Of a stretch of DNA of 64,000 nt, positions 36,773 to 45,308 are shown in pieces. Below the pieces are notes generated by a model. That model did no database searches. It was not told the origin of the DNA and saw nothing but the letters and a program-made list of their open reading frames with translations. The stretch is from Clostridium sporogenes (lineage in GTDB: Bacteria > Bacillota > Clostridia > Clostridiales > Clostridiaceae). The stretch's first letter is position 1; the number at the start of each line of letters is the position of its first letter. Location of the stretch: the NCBI RefSeq assembly GCF_001020205.1, contig NZ_CP011663.1:1612001-1676000 (forward strand), written 5' to 3'. A program made the position numbers and the translations under genes.

Positions 36773-36907
36773 TAGAACACTGAACTTTGGAATAATTTTT
36801 AAAGAATAAACTTATATATTAGAATATTTATAGATACTATAAATTTAAAGTTATAAAAAATTCTATTTAAGGATAAAGTATAATTTTACAATAATAGGGG
36901 GGATATT

Positions 36908-37351
36908 TTGGGAATAATTATATTAATATTAGGTATAGTTTTAGATAGAATAAGTAAAATATGGGCTTTAAACACATTAGCTTCTGGTAAGGATATAGTT
37001 ATAATAAAAAATTTATTTAGCCTTTCTTATTTAGAAAATAGAGGAGCAGCTTTTGGGATATTTCAAAATAGATTAATATTTTTGAGTTTAATAACTGTAA
37101 TTGTAATTTTAGGAGTAGCATATTTTATTGTAAAGTACAAGCCAACTTCGAAGTTACTAAAAATATCTTTATCATTAATAATAAGTGGTGCTATAGGAAA
37201 TTTAATAGATAGAATTTATTATAAATTTGTAGTAGATTTTATAATGTTACATTATAAAGATGTTTATTTTTTCCCTACATTTAATGTAGCGGATACATTA
37301 GTAGTTATAGGTACCATATTATTAGCTATATACATATTGAAGGAAGAGTAG
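36908..37351 (+). CDS. lspA: lipoprotein signal peptidase (SPase II)
   Basis: A 147-aa enzyme with four spans that cleaves prolipoproteins before the lipidated cysteine. LDRISKIWA at the N-terminus, LENRGAAFGIFQN, the catalytic Asp motifs GAIGNLIDR and FNVADTLVVIG are present. The start is TTG 36910-region (codon at 36908), preceded by a G-rich RBS (AGGGGGG). A pseudouridine synthase gene follows 3 bp later, as is usual for lspA-rluD. Confidence 0.94.
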   Translation: MGIIILILGIVLDRISKIWALNTLASGKDIVIIKNLFSLSYLENRGAAFGIFQNRLIFLSLITVIVILGVAYFIVKYKPTSKLLKISLSLIISGAIGNLIDRIYYKFVVDFIMLHYKDVYFFPTFNVADTLVVIGTILLAIYILKEE

Positions 37352-37354
37352 TTT

Positions 37355-38272
37355 ATGGAAAAAATATGTTTAAAAGTAGAAAAAGAATTTGATAATGTAA
37401 GATTAGATTTATACTTATCTAAAATATTTGAAGATAAATCTAGATCTTATCTTCAAGGAATTATACATGAGGGGAATGTTCTCGTAAATAATAAAGGAAA
37501 AAAGAGAAACTATAAATTAAAAGCTGGAGATAATATTGAAGTAAATATACCAGAACCTAAATTGCTTCAAATAGAACCAGAAGATATTAAGCTAGATATT
37601 ATATATGAAGATAAGGATGTAATAGTTGTAAATAAGCCACAAGAAATGGTGGTACATCCTGCACCAGGAGTATATTCTGGAACTTTAGTTAATGCTCTTT
37701 TAAGTCATTGTAAAGATTTATCTGGTATAAATGGAGTAGCAAGGCCTGGTATTGTTCATAGAATAGATAAAGATACTTCAGGAATATTAGTTGTGGCAAA
37801 AAATGACATATCTCACAATAATTTAGCAGCTCAATTCAAAGAGCATTCAATTTCTAGGGTATATATGGCTTTAGTAGAGGGCATAATAAAGAATGAACAG
37901 GGAACTATAGAGGCGCCTATAGGTAGACACCCTGTGGATAGAATAAAAATGGCCGTAGTGAAAGATGGAAGGTATGCCGTAACCCATTATAAGGTTATAG
38001 AAAGATTTAAAAATCACACTTTAGTAGAGTGTAAGTTAGAAACAGGAAGAACACATCAAATAAGAGTTCATATGAGCCATATAATGCATCCTTTAGTAGG
38101 AGATCCTGTTTATGGTTATAAAAAACAAAGATTTAATCTAAAAGGCCAAATGTTGCATGCAAAGTTATTAGGTTTTATTCATCCTACTACAGGACAATAT
38201 GTAGAATTTGAAAGCCAACTACCAGAGTATTTCAAAAAAATAATAAAAATTTTAAGAAATGAATTGATTTAA
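37355..38272 (+). CDS. RluA/RluD family 23S rRNA pseudouridine synthase
   Basis: A 305-aa protein with an N-terminal S4 RNA-binding domain (residues ~12-75) and the PseudoU_synth_2 catalytic domain with HRIDKDTSGILVVAKN containing the catalytic Asp, ISRVYMALVEG and TGRTHQIRVHMSHIMHPLVGD. It matches RluD in length and order next to lspA. The exact target uridines cannot be read from sequence. Confidence 0.93.
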   Translation: MEKICLKVEKEFDNVRLDLYLSKIFEDKSRSYLQGIIHEGNVLVNNKGKKRNYKLKAGDNIEVNIPEPKLLQIEPEDIKLDIIYEDKDVIVVNKPQEMVVHPAPGVYSGTLVNALLSHCKDLSGINGVARPGIVHRIDKDTSGILVVAKNDISHNNLAAQFKEHSISRVYMALVEGIIKNEQGTIEAPIGRHPVDRIKMAVVKDGRYAVTHYKVIERFKNHTLVECKLETGRTHQIRVHMSHIMHPLVGDPVYGYKKQRFNLKGQMLHAKLLGFIHPTTGQYVEFESQLPEYFKKIIKILRNELI

Positions 38273-38329
38273 TTTAAAAATAGTGATAAAATATGTCTAT
38301 AAATGTCACAAAAGACAAAAACATAAAAC

Positions 38330-38412
38330 AACAAAAGATAAAATTTTTAATGACAAAAGATAAAATAATTTAATAACAAAAGATAAAATAATTTAATAAC
38401 AAAAGAAAAATA
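38330..38412 (+). repeat. 23-bp AT-rich tandem repeat, about 3.5-4 units
   Basis: Two exact units (38353-38375 and 38376-38398, core ACAAAAGATAAAATAATTTA) are flanked by a diverged unit on each side, and the motif ACAAAAGA(T/C)AAAAT recurs at about 38445-38495. It lies upstream of the pyrR promoter. No role is evident. Slippage is the simplest origin. Confidence 0.7.
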
Positions 38413-38508
38413 TAATTGTAATTAAAAAATTAATATTTATTCATAAAAACAAAAGACAAAATTACAATTTATAATTATTAGTAAAAACAAAAGATAAAAT
38501 TAAAATAG

Positions 38509-38537
38509 TTGAAAAACTAAATTAAATGTTGTATAAT
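38509..38537 (+). promoter_or_regulatory. sigma-A type promoter of pyrR
   Basis: TTGAAA (38509-38514), 17-bp spacer, TATAAT (38532-38537). The expected start is near 38544, directly before the PyrR-responsive leader. Confidence 0.8.
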
Positions 38538-38553
38538 AGTAAGAAACATTTTA

Positions 38554-38642
38554 CCTTTAAAATGATCCTGTGAGGTCATAAGGCTATTAATAAATTTACA
38601 CGGAACTATTATGCCTTTACTCACAGAGTAAAGGCATTTTTT
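38554..38642 (+). promoter_or_regulatory. pyrR leader: PyrR-binding hairpin and attenuator terminator
   Basis: CCTT (38554-38557) and ATGA (38562-38565) pair with TCAT (38576-38579) and AAGG (38580-38583) around TCCTGTGAGG, close to the PyrR-binding loop consensus. Downstream, ATGCCTTTACTC (38611-38622) pairs perfectly with GAGTAAAGGCAT (38626-38637), followed by a T-run, forming a terminator. AAGGC at 38580-38584 can instead pair with GCCTT at 38613-38617 as an antiterminator. This is classical UMP/PyrR attenuation. Confidence 0.85.
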
Positions 38643-38782
38643 CTATGATTAACAATTCTAATATTCCTTCTTACATAAGAGGAAAATAAGAATTTTAAAG
38701 TTTTCGCATTAGTTTAACTAAAATTTAGATGGGCAAAAACCCAACTTAACTAAGTTTCAGTTTACAAAAAGGAGGTATAAAA

Positions 38783-39319
38783 ATGAATCTTAAGGCTGAA
38801 ATACTAGATGAAAAAGGTATTAAAAGAAGTCTTACAAGAATAGCCCATGAAATAATAGAAAAAAATAAGGGGGTAGAAGATATTATTCTTGTAGGTATAA
38901 AAAGAAGAGGGTACCCTTTAGCTAAGAGAATAGCTAAGGCTATAGAAAATATTGAGGATATAAAAGTACCTGTAGGTTCTGTAGATATAACTTTATATAG
39001 AGACGATTTAACCAAAGAAAATGAACAGCCAGTAATAAAAAGCTTAGATTTAGAACATCATATTAATGATAAAAAAATAATTCTAGTAGATGATGTAGTA
39101 TTTACAGGAAGAACAGTAAGAGCGGCTATGGATGCTACTATACATCATGGAAGACCTTCTGGTATACAGTTGGCGGTTCTAGTTGATAGAGGGCATAGAG
39201 AATTACCTATAAGACCAGATTTTGTAGGAAAAAATATTCCAACCTCAAGAACAGAAGTAGTATCAGTACATTTAAAAGAACTTGATGGACAAGATTCCAT
39301 TAAAATATTTGAAAAATAG
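38783..39319 (+). CDS. pyrR: bifunctional pyr operon regulator / uracil phosphoribosyltransferase
   Basis: A 178-aa PRTase-fold RNA-binding regulator. The PRPP loop ILVDDVVFTGRTVRAAM, the VGIKRRGYPLAKRIA segment and DITLYRDDL are intact. With UMP it binds the leader hairpin and promotes termination. It also has uracil phosphoribosyltransferase activity in characterised members. A leader attenuator precedes it, and a second PyrR-type site precedes the downstream permease, so PyrR controls both genes. Confidence 0.96.
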   Translation: MNLKAEILDEKGIKRSLTRIAHEIIEKNKGVEDIILVGIKRRGYPLAKRIAKAIENIEDIKVPVGSVDITLYRDDLTKENEQPVIKSLDLEHHINDKKIILVDDVVFTGRTVRAAMDATIHHGRPSGIQLAVLVDRGHRELPIRPDFVGKNIPTSRTEVVSVHLKELDGQDSIKIFEK

Positions 39320-39322
39320 CGT

Positions 39323-39355
39323 CTTTTAAAATAGTCCAGAGAGACTAAAAGGGGG
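39323..39355 (+). promoter_or_regulatory. second PyrR-binding type hairpin overlapping the uraA ribosome binding site
   Basis: AGTC (39333-39336) pairs with GACT (39343-39346) around CAGAGA, and CTTTT (39323-39327) with AAAAG (39347-39351). TCCAGAGAGACT closely resembles the PyrR loop consensus. The 3' side runs into GGGGG, the Shine-Dalgarno of uraA (ATG 39363). No terminator follows, so the likely mode is control of translation initiation. Confidence 0.7.
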
Positions 39356-39362
39356 AAATAAT

Positions 39363-40706
39363 ATGAAAAAATATGTAGATGTAAACGAAAAATTACCTAT
39401 CTTAAAAACTATACCATTAAGTTTTCAACATTTATTTGCAATGGTGGGAGCCACTATATTAGTACCAATGCTTACAGGCATGAGTCCTTCCATTGCATTG
39501 TTTGGAAGTGGTGTAGGAACACTTCTTTATGTACTTTGTACAAAGGCAAAACTACCAGCTTATATAGGATCATCTTTTGCATTCATAGGCCCCATGACGG
39601 TGGCATCATCAGCTTATGGAACTAATGCCATGTTATCAGGAATAATAACTGCAGGTTTAATTTATATATTAGTAGCAGCTATAATAAGTTTTACAGGAAC
39701 AGATTGGTTAAATAAAGTATTACCACCAATTGTAGTTGGTTCTGTTGTAATAGTAATAGGTTTAGGATTAGCAGGAGTAGCAATAAACTGGGCAGGTCTT
39801 AATTCTAATTTTACAGTGGATTCTATGCAAAGTGTACCAAGATGGGCATGGATTACAGTTGCAATGATAACCTTAGGAATAGGAATACTTGGAACTATGT
39901 ATTTTAAAGGATTCTTAGGAGTAATTCCAATTCTTATAGCAATGATATGTGGATATATTTCAGCATTATCCCTAGGGGTTATATCTCAGGAAACTTTAAC
40001 TAAAATAGCAAGTGCACCTTTATTTCAACTTCCACCATTTATGAAACCAGAGTTTAATATAAATGCCATGGTATTAATGGCACCGGTAGCTTTTGTAACA
40101 TTAGCAGAACATATTGGCCATGTTTATGTAACAAATAATGTAGTAGGAAAAGATTTTACAAAGGATCCAGGGCTACATAGATCCATACTAGGAGATGGAG
40201 TAGCTACTTTACTTGCAGGATTTATAGGTGGGCCTCCGAACACAACTTATGGAGAAAATATAGGAGTTATGGCTATAACTAAAGTATACAGTGTATGGGT
40301 AATTGTAGGAGCTGCAATAATAGCTATTATACTTTCCTTTATAGGACCTGTAGCTACACTAATAGCTACCATACCAATGCCAGTAATGGGTGGAGTAAGT
40401 ATACTTTTATTTGGAATAATAGCTTCTTCAGGTTTTAGAGTATTTGTAGAGGATAAAGTAGATTTTAGTAAAAAAAGAAACCTAATAATATCATCTGTAA
40501 TAATAGTATTAGGAATAGGTGGAGCAGCAGTAAAATTTAAGTTAGCAGGCTCAGAAGTAGAAATAGCAGGAGTTGCATTAGCAACACTAGTAGGAATAAT
40601 ATTAAATTTAATACTTCCAAAAGAAAGTAGAACAGAAGAAGAAGATAATAAAGAAGAAAATCTTAAAGAAGATTATGTTAAACCTATAGAAAAAAATGTG
40701 GGTTAA
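39363..40706 (+). CDS. uraA: uracil permease (NCS2 family)
   Basis: A 447-aa nucleobase:cation symporter with about 14 spans. QHLFAMVGATILVPMLTG near the N-terminus, the VTLAEHIGHVYVTNN motif with substrate-binding Glu, and GGPPNTTYGENIGVMAIT are characteristic of uracil/xanthine NCS2 carriers. The C-terminus is acidic. It lies 43 bp after pyrR with a PyrR-type hairpin between, which supports uracil rather than xanthine as substrate. Confidence 0.93.
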   Translation: MKKYVDVNEKLPILKTIPLSFQHLFAMVGATILVPMLTGMSPSIALFGSGVGTLLYVLCTKAKLPAYIGSSFAFIGPMTVASSAYGTNAMLSGIITAGLIYILVAAIISFTGTDWLNKVLPPIVVGSVVIVIGLGLAGVAINWAGLNSNFTVDSMQSVPRWAWITVAMITLGIGILGTMYFKGFLGVIPILIAMICGYISALSLGVISQETLTKIASAPLFQLPPFMKPEFNINAMVLMAPVAFVTLAEHIGHVYVTNNVVGKDFTKDPGLHRSILGDGVATLLAGFIGGPPNTTYGENIGVMAITKVYSVWVIVGAAIIAIILSFIGPVATLIATIPMPVMGGVSILLFGIIASSGFRVFVEDKVDFSKKRNLIISSVIIVLGIGGAAVKFKLAGSEVEIAGVALATLVGIILNLILPKESRTEEEDNKEENLKEDYVKPIEKNVG

Positions 40707-40718
40707 AAGATTTAATGT

Positions 40719-40980
40719 ATAATACCTTTTAAAGGTTAATAATTAAAACAAAAAGTATTTTTAGTAAATAAATAGATATGAAAAATAAAGAATACTAATA
40801 TTTGTGTCCTAATATATAAACTAACGCACCGATGCCACTTCCTGTGGCAAAGTGCTAAATAAACGTCCTGTTTATTTTACGCTTATATATTAGTTCACAA
40901 ATAAAGTATTCTAATTATTTTTCTAGATATTTATTTTCTCTAAAAGTACTTTTTGTTTTAATGGGTTTAAAGGGTATTAT
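40719..40980. repeat. 262-bp long inverted-repeat element with two internal hairpins
   Basis: Arms of roughly 100 nt pair imperfectly: ATAATACC (40719-40726) with 40973-40980, a 16-bp perfect block (40742-40757 with 40947-40962) and a 17/19 block (40801-40819 with 40883-40901). Inside are two perfect smaller hairpins, 40826-40855 (GCAC..TGCCAC/GTGGCA..GTGC) and 40857-40877 (AAATAAAC/GTTTATTT), giving a cloverleaf-like fold. It holds no open frame. It could be a MITE-like element or a structured RNA. Confidence 0.7.
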
Positions 40981-41167
40981 TCTAATTTGTATTTATGAAA
41001 AGCTTGAAAATTTTATATATATTTTTCAAAGAATTTCATTATGGATTTCTTAAATCAACTGTAAGAAGTTTATGCTAGATTCTACTATTTGTCTAAAAAG
41101 ATGCATGGGTGCCGTAAAAGGCATTTTAAAAAGATTAACCATATCTGCACTCTGTACTCTAAATAAC

Positions 41168-41194
41168 AAAAGTGCCTAGCACTTTTATTATTTT
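41168..41194 (+). terminator. hairpin with T-rich tail upstream of exoA
   Basis: AAAAGTGC (41168-41175) pairs perfectly with GCACTTTT (41179-41186) over a 3-nt loop, then ATTATTTT. The stretch from 40981 to 41168 holds nothing else I recognise. Confidence 0.6.
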
Positions 41195-41280
41195 ACGTGT
41201 GTTTTTCAAAATTTTTTGGTATAATTTATAATAGTTATTAAATAACATTATTTAGATAAATTTAAGAAAAGGTGAGGATT

Positions 41281-42042
41281 ATGAGAATTTATTCTTGGAA
41301 TGTTAATGGTTTAAGAGCGGTAGCAAAAAAGAATTTTCTGGAGTGGATAGGGGAAGAAAATCCTGATATATTATGTATACAAGAAACAAAACTGCAGGAA
41401 AATCAATTAGAAGATAATATAAAAAATATAGATGGCTATTATTCTTATTTTAGTTTTGCTCATAAAAAGGGATATAGTGGTGTAGCTACTTACACTAAGG
41501 AGGAACCTATTTCAGTAAAACATGGCATAAGCATAGAAAGATTTGATTCAGAAGGAAGAATACTTATAACTGAATTTAAGGATTTTATACTTTTAAACAT
41601 ATATTTTCCTAATGGTCAAAGGGATGAGGAAAGACTTCAATATAAATTAGATTTTTATGCAGCCTTATTTAATTATTGTGATGAGTTAGTTGAGGCAGGT
41701 AAAAAGCTAGTCATATGTGGAGATTATAATACAGCTCATAATGAAATAGATCTTAAAAATCCTAAAGCTAATGAGAAAGCCTCAGGATTTTTAAGAATAG
41801 AAAGGGACTGGTTAGATAAAATAATAGAAAGAGGATATACAGATACCTTTAGAAATATGAATCCAGATAAGATTAAATATTCTTGGTGGAGTTATAGATT
41901 CAAAGCTAGAGAGAGAAATGCAGGATGGAGAATTGATTACCATTTTGTTTCAAACAATCTATTAGATAGAGTAGAAAATACAGAAATATTAAATGAGGTT
42001 TATGGTTCAGATCATTGTCCTGTAATGTTAGAATTAAAGTAA
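41281..42042 (+). CDS. xth: exodeoxyribonuclease III / AP endonuclease
   Basis: A 253-aa EEP-superfamily nuclease of the ExoIII/ExoA type for abasic-site repair. Catalytic motifs: YSWNVNGLRAV, DILCIQETKL with metal-binding Glu, GDYNTAHNEIDL, and YGSDHCPVMLEL with the catalytic Asp-His pair. The frame opens at a GTG (41272) that is part of the AAGGTGAGG RBS, so ATG 41281 is chosen. Monocistronic. Confidence 0.95.
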   Translation: MRIYSWNVNGLRAVAKKNFLEWIGEENPDILCIQETKLQENQLEDNIKNIDGYYSYFSFAHKKGYSGVATYTKEEPISVKHGISIERFDSEGRILITEFKDFILLNIYFPNGQRDEERLQYKLDFYAALFNYCDELVEAGKKLVICGDYNTAHNEIDLKNPKANEKASGFLRIERDWLDKIIERGYTDTFRNMNPDKIKYSWWSYRFKARERNAGWRIDYHFVSNNLLDRVENTEILNEVYGSDHCPVMLELK

Positions 42043-42263
42043 ATAATTACTAATATAAAATATATTAGATTACAGGTTAAATAATTTTTCTTGTTAAAAT
42101 ATTTTTAATAATTAGGATAATAATCTATTAAGAAAGTACATTTAAAAATCTATAAAATAGGAAAATTCAATATATATAATCAATTATGATAGATTAATAA
42201 AGTTATAAGAAAATTTATTTAGTATATGAAACACAAATTATATTTAAAGTAGGAGATGAAAAA

Positions 42264-43406
42264 ATGGAATACACGCTAATTGCCACAGCAACTTTTGGAC
42301 TAGAAAAAGTAGTAGCTGATGAATTAAAAGAATTAGGCTATGAGGATTTAAAAATAGAAAATGGCAAAGTTACCTTTATAGGCGATGAAAGAGATATAGT
42401 TACATGTAATATGTGGCTTAGAACTGCAGATAGAGTTTTAATAAAAATGGCAGAGTTTAAGGCAGAAAGTTTTGAGGAGCTTTTTCAAGGAACTAAAGCA
42501 GTACCTTGGGGAGAATATATTTCTGAGGATGGATTTATGCATGTTACAGGAAAATCTATTAAATCCACACTACATAGTGTACCAGATTGTCAATCCATAG
42601 TAAAAAAAGCTGTAATAGAAGCTATGAAAAGAGAGTATGTTAAGGATTGGTTTAGTGAAGATGGAGCAGAGTATAAAATAGAAGTAGCTATTCTAAAGGA
42701 TATAGTTACATTAACTTTAGATACTTCAGGACCTGGACTTCATAAAAGAGGATATAGAGAAAATGCAGGAGAGGCACCTTTAAAGGAAACTTTAGCAGCA
42801 GCTTTAGTACTTTTAAGTAAATGGGAACCTTCAAGAATACTTTCAGATCCTATGTGTGGTTCTGGTACCATTGCCATAGAAGCAGCTTTAATAGGTAAAA
42901 ATATAGCACCGGGTTTAAATAGGAGCTTTGCAGCAGAGGCCTGGGACATAATACCTCTTAATATGTGGGAAGAAGTAAGGAAACATGCTAGAAATTCTAT
43001 AAACAAAGAGAATTTTAGAATATTAGCCTCAGATATAAATGGAAGAATATTAAAAACAGCTAGGGAGAATGCAGAAAAAGCAGGAGTTTCTGATTATATA
43101 GCTTTTCAAAAGATGTCCATGGAAGAATTTAAATCAAAAAAGAAATATGGATTTATAATAACTAATCCACCTTATGGTGAAAGATTAAATACTTTAAAAG
43201 AAGTAGAAAAACTTTATAAGAATCTAGGAGAAGTATACTCAAGTTTACAGGAATGGTCTTGTTTTATATTAACTTCTTATGAGGGATTCGAAAAAATATT
43301 TGGAAAAAAATCAGATAAAAATAGAAAACTATATAATGGAAGATTGAAATGCTATTACTATCAATATATAGGATTGGAGCCTCCTAAAAAATATTATGAA
43401 AAATAA
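42264..43406 (+). CDS. THUMP-domain class I SAM-dependent RNA methyltransferase (RlmL N-terminal/YpsC type)
   Basis: A 380-aa protein: a THUMP RNA-binding domain (~residues 45-155) then a Rossmann methyltransferase domain with DPMCGSGTIAIEAALIG and the N6/N2-type NPPYGERL catalytic motif. Homology to the first half of E. coli RlmL predicts m2G modification of 23S rRNA. The precise base is inference. It has a good RBS (TAGGAGATG) and no close neighbours in an operon. Confidence 0.9.
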   Translation: MEYTLIATATFGLEKVVADELKELGYEDLKIENGKVTFIGDERDIVTCNMWLRTADRVLIKMAEFKAESFEELFQGTKAVPWGEYISEDGFMHVTGKSIKSTLHSVPDCQSIVKKAVIEAMKREYVKDWFSEDGAEYKIEVAILKDIVTLTLDTSGPGLHKRGYRENAGEAPLKETLAAALVLLSKWEPSRILSDPMCGSGTIAIEAALIGKNIAPGLNRSFAAEAWDIIPLNMWEEVRKHARNSINKENFRILASDINGRILKTARENAEKAGVSDYIAFQKMSMEEFKSKKKYGFIITNPPYGERLNTLKEVEKLYKNLGEVYSSLQEWSCFILTSYEGFEKIFGKKSDKNRKLYNGRLKCYYYQYIGLEPPKKYYEK

Positions 43407-43619
43407 TATTTAAGATTATAGGTTTAATTTCTAATTTACTATACAAGTTTATTTCAATAGTTTAACATAAGGTACTAGTTAATATGAAACTTATGATTTT
43501 AGAATAATACTATTAAAAAAATTATTAGAGTATATAGTTAAGTTTTTTATGGAGAATACTTTTCTACAGTTTAAAATTAGAAGAAATTATCTAAGAATCT
43601 AATTATGTTTATAATAATA

Positions 43620-43700
43620 TGTATTGTCTAGAGGAAAAGCATTTTCACATTCATCATTTTTGAAGATGGTAATGTTAAAGTGTATAGTTATGAAATAAAA
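43620..43700 (-). repeat. degenerate fragment of the dispersed double-hairpin repeat, copy 7
   Basis: GAAGATGGTAATG...TATAGTTATGAAATAAA resembles the ends of copies at 56592-56721 and 61561-61689. It is the only structure noticed in the 350-bp gap (43407-43759) besides the carbonic anhydrase leader. Similarity is weak and judged by eye. Confidence 0.35.
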
Positions 43701-43720
43701 ATATTAGTGTGATAAATAAA

Positions 43721-43759
43721 GGTGGTGAAGGTTTATGGGAGATGTCCCATAAATAGAAT
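43721..43759 (+). promoter_or_regulatory. carbonic anhydrase ribosome binding site separated from its start codon by a perfect hairpin
   Basis: GGTGGTGAAGG (43721-43731) is followed by TTTATGGGA (43732-43740), loop GATG and TCCCATAAA (43745-43753), then TAGAAT and ATG 43760. With the hairpin folded, the RBS lies 6 nt from the start, an ideal spacing. Unfolded it is 28 nt away. Alternatively, the ATG at 43735 opens a five-codon leader frame (MGDVP, stop 43750-43752). Confidence 0.6.
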
Positions 43760-44305
43760 ATGGATAAATTAATAAAAATAGAAAATATTGAAGATATATT
43801 ACCTATTTACAAAAACACAGCTATTGAAAAACTTTTAAAATATCATAATTTGGATTATAAGTTTGAGGAGTATGATAAAGCAGAATTATTAGTGGGAATG
43901 TGTATGGATAATCGTAAACAACTTAATATACCTAATAACTTTGCATATATACTTAGAACTGGTGGAGGAAACCTAAGATATAGTGAGTTTAAAATATCTT
44001 ATGCCATTGCAGTAGGTGGGGTTAAAACCTTAGCATTAATAGGGCACAACCATTGTGGAATGGTAAATTTAATGAATAAAAAGGGAAAATTTATTCAAGG
44101 ACTAGTAGACAATGCTGGCTGGAATATGCAGCAAGCAGAAGAACATTTTATGAGTTTTGCTCCCATGTTTGAAATAGAAAATGAAATTAGTTTTTTATTA
44201 AGTGAAACTAAGAGACTAAGAGAAAAATATCCTAAAATATCGATAGCACCATTATTTTATAATGTAGATGATAATTTATTATATTTAGTTAAAGAGAATA
44301 GTTAG
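43760..44305 (+). CDS. beta-class carbonic anhydrase
   Basis: A 181-aa enzyme interconverting CO2 and bicarbonate. The zinc and catalytic set is visible: Cys48, the Asp50/Arg52 dyad in CMDNR, and His96/Cys99 in HNHCG. TGGGNLRYSEFKISYAIAVGGVKTLALIGH is typical (GG-N-RYSE, ISYAI, LALIGH). The end lacks part of the longer plant-type C-terminus, as in small bacterial forms. The gene is alone and has an unusual hairpin between RBS and start. Confidence 0.85.
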   Translation: MDKLIKIENIEDILPIYKNTAIEKLLKYHNLDYKFEEYDKAELLVGMCMDNRKQLNIPNNFAYILRTGGGNLRYSEFKISYAIAVGGVKTLALIGHNHCGMVNLMNKKGKFIQGLVDNAGWNMQQAEEHFMSFAPMFEIENEISFLLSETKRLREKYPKISIAPLFYNVDDNLLYLVKENS

Positions 44306-44483
44306 AAACTTTTTAGATAATAAACTATAAAAATAACTTAATTTATTTGGCATTAAAAAATATATGTAAAAGATAATTATTTAGTATTATATTAGAAAAA
44401 TATTTACAAAAGGTATTCGGGGGCAGTTTACAAAAATAGAAATATAATCTATATTTAAAATAGACAAACGAGGGGGAGTTATT

Positions 44484-45299
44484 TTGAAGAAGATTTTAAG
44501 TATTTTAATTATATCTATTTTAGCATTAGGTTTATTTGGATGTACTAATACTAAGGTAGAGGAAAAAAAAGAAGATACTACTAATAAAAAGGAATCTAAA
44601 GAAAATCTTGATATAACTGTATCTGCTGCTGCAAGTTTAACAGAAGCTTTAACAGAAATACAGAAAAAATATGAAAAAGAAACAGGAGCTAAACTTTCAA
44701 TAACTTTTGATGCTTCTGGCACACTTCAAAAGCAAATAGAACAAGGGGCTCCAACAGATTTATTTATATCAGCATCTAAGAAGAATATGGATAAATTACA
44801 GGAAGAAAAATTAATAGATAATGATACAAGAAAAGATTTATTAGGAAACAAACTTGTTTTAATCGTATCTGAAGAAAATAAAGATAAAAAAATTGAAAAA
44901 ATATCTGATTTAAAAAATATGAACTTTAAATTAGCTATAGGAGAACCTGAATCTGTTCCAGCAGGAAAATATGCAAAGGAAGTTATTGAATACTATAGGG
45001 CATGGGATGATTTAAAAGACAAAATCGTATATGGTAAATCTGTAAAACAAGTTGCGAAGTATGTAGAGAGTGGAGAAGCTGCTGCAGGAATAGTTTATAA
45101 TAACGATGCTAAGGTATTAAAGAAAAGCTATATAAAATATACTTTCGATGAAAAATCTCATAAACCTATTGTTTATCCAATGGCAGTAGTTAAAAATAGC
45201 AAAAACAAAGAAGGGGCAAGGAAATTTGCAAAATATATTCAAACAAAAGAAGCTAAAGATATATTTGCAAAATATGGATTCAATCCTATAGCAAAATAG
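44484..45299 (+). CDS. modA: molybdate ABC transporter substrate-binding lipoprotein
   Basis: A 271-aa periplasmic-binding-fold lipoprotein: signal peptide with lipobox LFGC (Cys at ~21), acidic/Lys-rich linker, then ITVSAAASLTEALTEIQ, FDASGTLQKQIEQGAPTDLFISA, and GEPESVPAGKYAKEV of the ModA family. It starts at TTG 44484 after AGGGGGAG. It binds molybdate or tungstate and delivers it to ModB. First gene of modABC. Confidence 0.93.
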   Translation: MKKILSILIISILALGLFGCTNTKVEEKKEDTTNKKESKENLDITVSAAASLTEALTEIQKKYEKETGAKLSITFDASGTLQKQIEQGAPTDLFISASKKNMDKLQEEKLIDNDTRKDLLGNKLVLIVSEENKDKKIEKISDLKNMNFKLAIGEPESVPAGKYAKEVIEYYRAWDDLKDKIVYGKSVKQVAKYVESGEAAAGIVYNNDAKVLKKSYIKYTFDEKSHKPIVYPMAVVKNSKNKEGARKFAKYIQTKEAKDIFAKYGFNPIAK

Positions 45300-45308
45300 G
45301 AAATCATT

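Noticed and set aside
36773..36907. tRNA or other stable RNA in the lspA upstream gap
   Set aside because: No tRNA arms or CCA-type ends seen. The only structure belongs to the repeat copy at 36633-36772.
38330..38500. CRISPR-like array upstream of pyrR
   Set aside because: Units are directly adjacent without unique spacers, are AT-only and vary at the ends. No cas genes are nearby.
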